Source of the DNA: Prevotellaceae bacterium
GTDB taxonomy: Bacteria; Bacteroidota; Bacteroidia; Bacteroidales; Bacteroidaceae
DNA: 7,000 bases
Reading direction: 5' to 3'
Assembly: GCA_022508685.1 (NCBI GenBank)
Contig: JAFLUS010000100.1
Span: 1 to 7,000 of the forward strand
Positions 1 through 4,622 of this stretch are shown here, one piece after another. Within the stretch, counting starts at the first letter, position 1, and each line of letters opens with the position of its first letter. Both the position numbers and the translations under genes were made by a program. A model generated the notes under the pieces. The model was not told the origin of the DNA. It made no database searches and worked only from the letters and a program-made list of their open reading frames with translations.

Positions 1-48
1 ATCTGCCTTACAAGCAGAGGGTCGGCGGTTCGAATCCGTCAACGCCCA
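1..48 (+). tRNA. tRNA-Val (TAC anticodon), 3' part only
   Basis: The window opens inside a tRNA, just before the anticodon stem. The anticodon stem TCTGC (2-6) pairs perfectly with GCAGA (14-18) around the 7-base loop CTTACAA (7-13). This places anticodon TAC at 9-11, which reads GTA and related valine codons. The variable loop is about 19-23. The T stem GGCGG (24-28) pairs with CCGTC (36-40), one pair being G-T, around the loop TTCGAAT. The 3' acceptor strand AACGCCC (41-47) is followed by discriminator A48. The next bases are CA, so CCA does not appear to be encoded and would be added after transcription. The D arm and 5' acceptor strand lie outside the window, so the tRNA is partial here only because of the window edge. 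Confidence 0.95.
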
Positions 49-51
49 CAA

Positions 52-89
52 GAAATAAGGAATGAAGTCGATGCTTCATTCCTTATTTC
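52..89 (+). terminator. Strong hairpin after tRNA-Val, probable intrinsic terminator
   Basis: Bases 52-67 and 74-89 form a perfect 16-bp inverted repeat around the 6-base loop TCGATG. The descending arm ends in TTATTTC, so the T-rich stretch is part of the stem rather than a separate tail. The hairpin starts four bases after the tRNA discriminator base, which suits termination or 3' processing of the tRNA transcript. A rho-independent terminator is the best reading. The lack of a pure T-run after the stem leaves open a processing or RNA-stabilising hairpin. Confidence 0.7.
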
Positions 90-122
90 GTTACCAACCA
101 TCACAGACAAACAACAGCCATC

Positions 123-464
123 ATGCAACGAGACCAACATTGGAAAGACCGATTGGGAATGGTGTACTCCACCAATCCCGATTATGTATTTGAAACCGAA
201 ACCGACGAAACTGAAGCCACGCTGCCCGCACGGCAGCAACGATTGCGCGTCAGTATAGAACGCAGCGGACGTGGCGGTAAAGTCGTCACCCTTGTACGCG
301 GATTTGTCGGAACCGACGACGACCTGAAGTCCTTGGGCAAACTGCTCAAGACGCGATGCGGCGTCGGAGGAAGCGCAAAAGACGGTGAAATCATCGTACA
401 GGGCAACCTACGCGACCGCGTAGTGGAGATTCTGAAGTCGGAAGGCTATTCCGATACAAAATAG
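123..464 (+). CDS. yciH: SUI1/eIF1-like translation factor, YciH family
   Basis: This 113-residue protein belongs to the SUI1/eIF1 fold family, known in bacteria as YciH. The family is thought to affect start-site fidelity or translation under stress at the small ribosomal subunit; its bacterial role is poorly settled. The N-terminal ~38 residues include the segment DRLGMVYSTNPDY, which I recall as typical of Bacteroidota members. The SUI1 core runs from about residue 40 to 110. It contains a basic glycine-rich turn (SGRGGKVVTLVRGF, 48-61), the segment DLKSLGKLLKTRCGVGGS (67-84) and the C-terminal strand-helix DGEIIVQGNLRDRVVEIL (87-104). The length is normal for the family. ATG 123 is the natural start and has no recognisable Shine-Dalgarno sequence. 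I see no promoter in the short gap after the tRNA hairpin, so transcription may come from read-through. Family assignment is firm; function is inferred from the family. Confidence 0.9.
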   Translation: MQRDQHWKDRLGMVYSTNPDYVFETETDETEATLPARQQRLRVSIERSGRGGKVVTLVRGFVGTDDDLKSLGKLLKTRCGVGGSAKDGEIIVQGNLRDRVVEILKSEGYSDTK

Positions 465-555
465 CAAACATTTGCCGAACCTCCCGCTGCAACCGCACAC
501 ATGGCTTTTTCGACTAAAAAAATGTGAAATGAGCGATATTACGTGGAAAAAGTCG

Positions 556-563
556 TATCTTTG
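556..563 (+). promoter_or_regulatory. Candidate -7 element for the parA operon (P1)
   Basis: TATCTTTG matches all fixed positions of the Bacteroidota primary sigma -7 consensus TAnnTTTG. No TTTG -33 element is present 19-21 bases upstream, where the bases read roughly AATGAGCGAT. The predicted start would be near 569-571, giving a leader of about 58 bases to the parA ATG. This is a motif match only. Confidence 0.5.
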
Positions 564-591
564 CAGATAATTTAGGAGTATAGTACATTTT
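560..591 (+). promoter_or_regulatory. Alternative full promoter for the parA operon (P2)
   Basis: TTTG at 560-563 fits the Bacteroidota -33 element. TACATTTT at 584-591 matches the -7 consensus at all fixed positions but the last. The spacer is 20 bases, within the usual 19-21. This promoter would start transcription near 597 and leave a leader of about 30 bases. Its -33 element is the same TTTG that ends the P1 -7 element, so the two could not be occupied at once. Confidence 0.4.
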
Positions 592-627
592 CTCTGCAAC
601 AGCAGATGTGTAATGATTGAATGAAAT

Positions 628-1455
628 ATGTGTAAGATTATTGCATTGGCGAACCAAAAAGGTGGGGTAGGTAAGACGACCACGACCATCAACTTGGCAG
701 CCTCGTTGGCCACATTGGAGCAGCGCGTGCTCGTGGTCGACGCCGACCCGCAGGCGAATGCATCGTCGGGACTGGGCGTCGATATTCAAACGGTGGAGAC
801 GTCGGTCTATGACTGCATCGTCGGCACCATTCTCCATGCCAGCAATCCTTCAGAACCGCCCATTGATGCGCACGAAGCCATTTATACGACCGACATTGAG
901 GGACTGGACATCATTCCGAGCCACATCAATCTGGTCGGTGCGGAAGTGGAGATGATTAACTTGAAACACCGCGAAATGGTGATGCGTCAGTTGCTGGAAC
1001 CACTGCGGGCAGAGTACGACTACATTCTCATCGACTGCTCGCCGTCACTCGGACTCATTACGACGAACTGTCTGACGGCAGCCGATTCGCTCATCATTCC
1101 CGTGCAGTGCGAATATTTTGCCTTGGAAGGCATCAGCAAATTATTGCAAACGATTAAAATCATCAAGTCGAAACTCAATCAGAAACTGGAAATCGAAGGT
1201 TTCCTGCTCACGATGTTCGACTCGCGTCTGCGATTGGCAAACCGCATTTACGACGAAGTGAAGCGGCATTTCCAAGAGTTGGTGTTCAAGACCGTCATTC
1301 AGCGCAATGTGAAGTTGAGCGAAGCGCCGAGCCACGGCATCCCCTGCATTCTCTACGATGTCACGTCGATGGGTGCTAAAAACTACATGGCTTTGGCAAA
1401 AGAAGTGCTCGAACGCAACCAGCCCGCAACGGCAGTGCAGAGCGACAACGCATGA
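628..1455 (+). CDS. parA: Chromosome-partitioning ATPase ParA (Soj type)
   Basis: This 275-residue protein is a ParA/MinD-superfamily ATPase. It binds DNA non-specifically as an ATP dimer and works with ParB to move replication origins apart. The deviant Walker A motif KGGVGKTT lies at residues 11-18, with signature lysine K11 and catalytic K16. The A' motif VVDADPQ is at 36-42 with D40, and Walker [11 protein letters not shown] is at 133-142. The C-terminal half carries family segments such as LSEAPSHG (230-237) and [11 protein letters not shown] (243-253). The protein is short and begins almost directly with the Walker A strand. It thus lacks the N-terminal DNA-binding extension of plasmid type Ia ParA and fits the chromosomal Soj class. 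ATG 628 is chosen because it gives the normal N-terminus; upstream ATGs are out of frame or stop at once. The parB gene follows after 28 bases. Confidence 0.97.
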   Translation: MCKIIALANQKGGVGKTTTTINLAASLATLEQRVLVVDADPQANASSGLGVDIQTVETSVYDCIVGTILHASNPSEPPIDAHEAIYTTDIEGLDIIPSHINLVGAEVEMINLKHREMVMRQLLEPLRAEYDYILIDCSPSLGLITTNCLTAADSLIIPVQCEYFALEGISKLLQTIKIIKSKLNQKLEIEGFLLTMFDSRLRLANRIYDEVKRHFQELVFKTVIQRNVKLSEAPSHGIPCILYDVTSMGAKNYMALAKEVLERNQPATAVQSDNA

Positions 1456-1483
1456 TGTATTCCCTTAAAAACTTTGTAGAACA

Positions 1484-2362
1484 GTGGCAGTAAGAAAGAA
1501 ATTCTCAACCATTGGGCGTGGACTCGACGCCTTGATTTCCACCGAAGATATCCGCACGGAAGGTTCGTCCACCATCAATGAAATAGATATCAGTCTGATT
1601 GACGCCAATCCGAACCAACCTCGTCGCGAATTCGATGAAGAGGCATTGCAAGAATTGGCAGACTCCATTCAGGAAATCGGCATTATCCAACCGATTACGC
1701 TGCGTCAGATGGACAGCGGCCGCTATCAGATTATTGCCGGCGAACGTCGTTGGCGTGCTTCGCAGCGTGCTCATCTCAAGACAATTCCCGCCTACATCCG
1801 TACGGCTGACGACGAAAATGTAATGGAAATGGCGCTGATAGAGAACATTCAGCGGCAAGACCTCAATGCAGTCGAAATTGCGTTGGCGTATCAGCATTTA
1901 ATCGACCAATATGCTCTGACACAGGAGAAACTGTCGGAGCGCGTTGGCAAGAAACGTGCTACGGTTGCCAACTATCTTCGTTTGCTCAAACTGCCTGCGC
2001 CCGTTCAAGTGGCACTGCAAAACCATGAAATCGACACGGGACATGCGCGTGCTCTCCTTGCATTGGAAGACCCCAAGCAGCAGGTGAAACTTTTCAAGGA
2101 CATTCGTCAGAAGGGATATTCCGTGCGCAAAGTAGAGGATATCATCCGTGAAATCAACGAAAATGGGCAGGCCGACACAGTACGTCGCCGCTCTCCGCGT
2201 CCCGTTCGTTCCGAAGATTATGAGCCCTTGCGCCAACGCTTGTCTGACGCGACGTCGACGAAAGTGCGCATCACGACGACGGCGAAAGGAAACGGACGGA
2301 TTGTGCTGAATTTTGCAGACGCTGACGACTTGCAGCGCATCGTGAACTTGTTGGCGAAGTAG
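1484..2362 (+). CDS. parB: Chromosome-partitioning protein ParB (Spo0J, CTPase type)
   Basis: This 292-residue ParB/Spo0J protein binds parS sites, loads as a CTP-dependent clamp, and stimulates ParA. The N-terminus GRGLDALIS (11-19) is the typical ParA-contacting segment. The CTP-binding fold carries NPNQPR (42-47), GERRWR (86-91, the CTPase motif) and ENIQRQDL (120-127). A helix-turn-helix lies near 145-170 (TQEKLSERVGK...ATVANYLRLLKL), followed by GHARAL (186-191). The C-terminal ~45 residues are the predicted dimerisation domain, reached through a basic linker rich in R and P (about 233-243). The start is GTG at 1484. An in-frame stop lies at 1466-1468, with no other start codon between, and the next in-frame methionines are far inside the CTPase domain, so GTG is well supported. 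The stop codon sits four bases before the next gene. I see no canonical parS in the window. Confidence 0.97.
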   Translation: MAVRKKFSTIGRGLDALISTEDIRTEGSSTINEIDISLIDANPNQPRREFDEEALQELADSIQEIGIIQPITLRQMDSGRYQIIAGERRWRASQRAHLKTIPAYIRTADDENVMEMALIENIQRQDLNAVEIALAYQHLIDQYALTQEKLSERVGKKRATVANYLRLLKLPAPVQVALQNHEIDTGHARALLALEDPKQQVKLFKDIRQKGYSVRKVEDIIREINENGQADTVRRRSPRPVRSEDYEPLRQRLSDATSTKVRITTTAKGNGRIVLNFADADDLQRIVNLLAK

Positions 2363-2366
2363 GACT

Positions 2367-3128
2367 ATGTGCGGACTGCGACTGACATATCTGATAGGTT
2401 TGCTGTTTGTCGGCATGGGCATTCACATGGCGAATGCGCAAGACAAACCTCGGACGCAGTTGCGGCGCGAACGCACCGTGCTTTCAGCAGATTCGCTGTC
2501 TGATGCCGGTACAATCATTGTCGAAGATACCGTCGGCAAGGTGGCAGAGAAACTGACGCTTCAGTTCAGCGATTCTTTGCAAATAGATGCGGCTTCCATC
2601 GAAGTGGAAGCATGGATGCCCGACCCCAAGAAAGCCTTGTGGCTGGCCATTGTTTTTCCGGGTGGAGGGCAGATATACAACAGAAAGTATTGGAAATTGC
2701 CGCTGTTCTATGGTGGGTTCCTCGGCTGTGCATACGCCATCAACTGGAACAACACCATGTATCGCGACTATTCGCAGGCATATATTGACATCATGGATGA
2801 CGACCCGAATACGAAGAGTTATGAGAATTTTCTGCCGCCGACCTATGATGTCAACAGCAATATCAATCGATTGAAGACATTGTTCAAGCGGAAGAAAGAC
2901 TATTATCGCCGTTATCGCGATTTGAGTCTGTTCTGCGTCATTGGCGTCTACGCATTGTCCATCATCGATGCGTACGTCGATGCCGAACTTTCGAGTTTTG
3001 ACATTAGCCGAGATTTGAGCATGAAGGTGCGTCCTTCGATTATCAACGACCGCCACCACATGGCGTTGGGCGTGGGCAATAGTCTGATGTCCAATTCGTA
3101 TGGCGTTCAATGCTCCTTCAGTTTCTGA
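2367..3128 (+). CDS. DUF5683 family exported/membrane protein of unknown function
   Basis: This 253-residue protein resembles the DUF5683 family found in this position in Bacteroidota; its function is unknown. Residues 1-24 look like a Sec signal peptide: a hydrophobic core (LTYLIGLLFVGMGI) and a likely cut after ANA (22-24). Residues 25-85 are polar and low in hydrophobicity. A hydrophobic segment at about 89-101 runs into PGGGQIYNRKYWK (98-110), a glycine-rich turn resembling that of TM2-like small membrane domains. A second hydrophobic segment covers LPLFYGGFLGCAYAINW (111-127), and a third covers LSLFCVIGVYALSIIDAYVDA (187-207). Between them lies a tyrosine- and lysine-rich region (about 152-184, ending in KRKKDYYRRYRD). 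The last residues, GVQCSFSF, end in phenylalanine like an outer-membrane strand. ATG 2367 lies four bases after the parB stop, which suggests translational coupling. The membrane topology is inferred by eye. Confidence 0.85.
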   Translation: MCGLRLTYLIGLLFVGMGIHMANAQDKPRTQLRRERTVLSADSLSDAGTIIVEDTVGKVAEKLTLQFSDSLQIDAASIEVEAWMPDPKKALWLAIVFPGGGQIYNRKYWKLPLFYGGFLGCAYAINWNNTMYRDYSQAYIDIMDDDPNTKSYENFLPPTYDVNSNINRLKTLFKRKKDYYRRYRDLSLFCVIGVYALSIIDAYVDAELSSFDISRDLSMKVRPSIINDRHHMALGVGNSLMSNSYGVQCSFSF

Positions 3129-3180
3129 CGTCGGCACCCGTAGATAGAGATAAAAGAATATTGACATAAGCATATCGAAC

Positions 3181-4602
3181 ATGAAACGAATATTGACAGC
3201 GTCGTTACTGACTGCATTTTTAACCATTCCGACATACGCGCAGAACACTTTGGTCATAGAAACCGACAGTGGAAGAAACGAAATTTTTGAATTGACCGAA
3301 GGCATGAAAGTCAGTGAAGACGAATTGCTGCGCGATTACAACAACCGCACGAACTTGGTGCCGTCAGCCTCTACGGCTCGCGACGTGTCCTATAACGACC
3401 ATGTGATAGCCGACCGCCTGTCGCGCATTCCGACGATGATTGATTTGCCGTTGAATGAATTCACGCGCAAGTATATCGACACGTATAGCACACGCATGAA
3501 ACGTTCCGTTTCCGTGATGCTGGGCGCATCCAATTTCTATAATCCCATTTTTGAAGAGGCGTTGGAACGCTACAATCTTCCGTTGGAACTGAAATTCCTG
3601 CCCGTCATCGAGTCCGGACTGCGTCCGAGTGCCACCTCCGGTGCAGGTGCAGCCGGCTTGTGGCAGTTGATTATGAGTACCGGCAAACGCTATGGACTTG
3701 AAATCAACACGTTGGTGGATGAACGTCGCGACCCCATCCGTTCCAGCGAGGCAGCAGCCCATTTCTTGAGCGACCTCTATCGTTCGTTTGGCGACTGGAG
3801 TCTGGCGATAGCCGCCTACAACTGCGGGCCGGGCAATGTGCAAAAGGCGTTGGCACGTGCCGGCGGCGAAAAGGGACAACACGATTTCTGGAGCATTTAT
3901 CAGTATCTGCCAGCCGAAACACGCGGTTATGTGCCGGCATTCGTGGCTGCCACCTATATTATGAATTACTACTGCGAGCACGGCATTACCCCGATGAGTG
4001 CGACGTTGCCGGAAGAATCCGACACGATAGTCGTTGCCCACGATGCCCGCATGGCAGCCATTTCTTCCGTCTGCGGCGTGTCGATAGACGAATTGCGTGC
4101 GCTGAACCCGCAGTATCGTCGCGACATCGTACCCCGCAGTTATGCCGTGCGTTTGCCGGCTCATGCCATTGAGGCGTTTATTACTCAGGAAAACAAGATT
4201 TATGACCGCGTGCAACCGGAATTCGTTCCGTCCGTTGAGGACGGCGATGCCGTCGTAGAGCAGTCTGCGGAACTTGCCGACAATGCGTCGGCAGCCGTCG
4301 AGGTGACGCCCTTGGAAGTGACGGAACCGGTCGAACCTATTGCTGCTCCTGTTACCACGCCCAATCGCAACACTTATACGCGTGATACGGCGGCGAAAAA
4401 CAACAAGAGCAACGCATCCAGCAGCCAAAAAAATTCGCGGCAGAAGCAACAGCGCAACGCGCCGAAGCGCGTGGAAGTGAAGAGTGGCGATTCGTTGTCG
4501 AAAATCGCCCGAAAGAACGGCACGACGGTTGAAAATCTGCGCCGTCTCAATGGTCTGAAGGGAACGACCATTCAGCCCGGTCAGAAATTGCGAGTGAAAT
4601 AA
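3181..4602 (+). CDS. mltD: Periplasmic lytic transglycosylase, GH23 domain plus LysM (MltD-like)
   Basis: This 473-residue enzyme should cleave the MurNAc-GlcNAc bond of peptidoglycan, forming 1,6-anhydro-MurNAc ends. Residues 1-20 are a signal peptide with a likely cut at TYA/Q. Cleavage would leave no lipobox cysteine, so it appears soluble rather than a lipoprotein. The GH23/SLT domain spans about 125-265. Catalytic Glu144 lies in PVIESGLRP, then come GAAGLWQLIMSTGKRYGL (156-173) and AYNCGPGNVQKAL (212-224), and the late motif YLPAETRGYVPAFVAATYI (242-260). Residues 281-332 resemble a degenerate LysM unit (SIDELRALNP at 301-310). A linker rich in A, E, P and V, then in N, S, K and Q, fills about 345-428. 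A clear LysM peptidoglycan-binding module ends the protein (VEVKSGDSLSKIARKNGTTV through PGQKLRV, 431-472). Fewer clear LysM repeats are present than in typical long MltD proteins. The gene follows DUF5683 after 52 bases and precedes rel by 20. Confidence 0.93.
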   Translation: MKRILTASLLTAFLTIPTYAQNTLVIETDSGRNEIFELTEGMKVSEDELLRDYNNRTNLVPSASTARDVSYNDHVIADRLSRIPTMIDLPLNEFTRKYIDTYSTRMKRSVSVMLGASNFYNPIFEEALERYNLPLELKFLPVIESGLRPSATSGAGAAGLWQLIMSTGKRYGLEINTLVDERRDPIRSSEAAAHFLSDLYRSFGDWSLAIAAYNCGPGNVQKALARAGGEKGQHDFWSIYQYLPAETRGYVPAFVAATYIMNYYCEHGITPMSATLPEESDTIVVAHDARMAAISSVCGVSIDELRALNPQYRRDIVPRSYAVRLPAHAIEAFITQENKIYDRVQPEFVPSVEDGDAVVEQSAELADNASAAVEVTPLEVTEPVEPIAAPVTTPNRNTYTRDTAAKNNKSNASSSQKNSRQKQQRNAPKRVEVKSGDSLSKIARKNGTTVENLRRLNGLKGTTIQPGQKLRVK

Positions 4603-4622
4603 CGAAGAAATACCTGTGCATT

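Larger units (their letters stand above)
465..627. other. Intergenic region before the parA operon
   Basis: This 163-bp gap separates the yciH-like gene from parA. It carries two overlapping promoter candidates (556-591), a run TTTTT...AAAAAAA around 506-521 that gives only a weak A/T hairpin, and a degenerate CACGTG-type palindrome at 535-550. Three very short start-stop reading frames (606-620, 613-624, 621-635) crowd the parA start. No clear GC-rich terminator for the yciH-like gene is visible. Confidence 0.6.

Noticed and set aside
500..525. T-run and A-run pair as a terminator for the yciH-like gene
   Set aside because: The possible stem is only about five A/T pairs with no G/C core, too weak to call a terminator.
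1469..1476. AAACTTTG before parB as an internal promoter
   Set aside because: It misses the first base of the -7 consensus and has no TTTG at the right distance upstream; the short gap fits co-transcription better.
3852..3861. GGCACGTGCC palindrome inside the transglycosylase gene as a possible parS
   Set aside because: Only the CACGTG core agrees with parS; the flanks do not match, and the bases simply encode conserved residues near the end of the catalytic domain.
3364..4449. A 361-codon open frame on the minus strand opposite the transglycosylase gene
   Set aside because: It has no recognisable domain and overlaps an intact, clearly assigned gene; the product looks like low-information reverse-strand coding.
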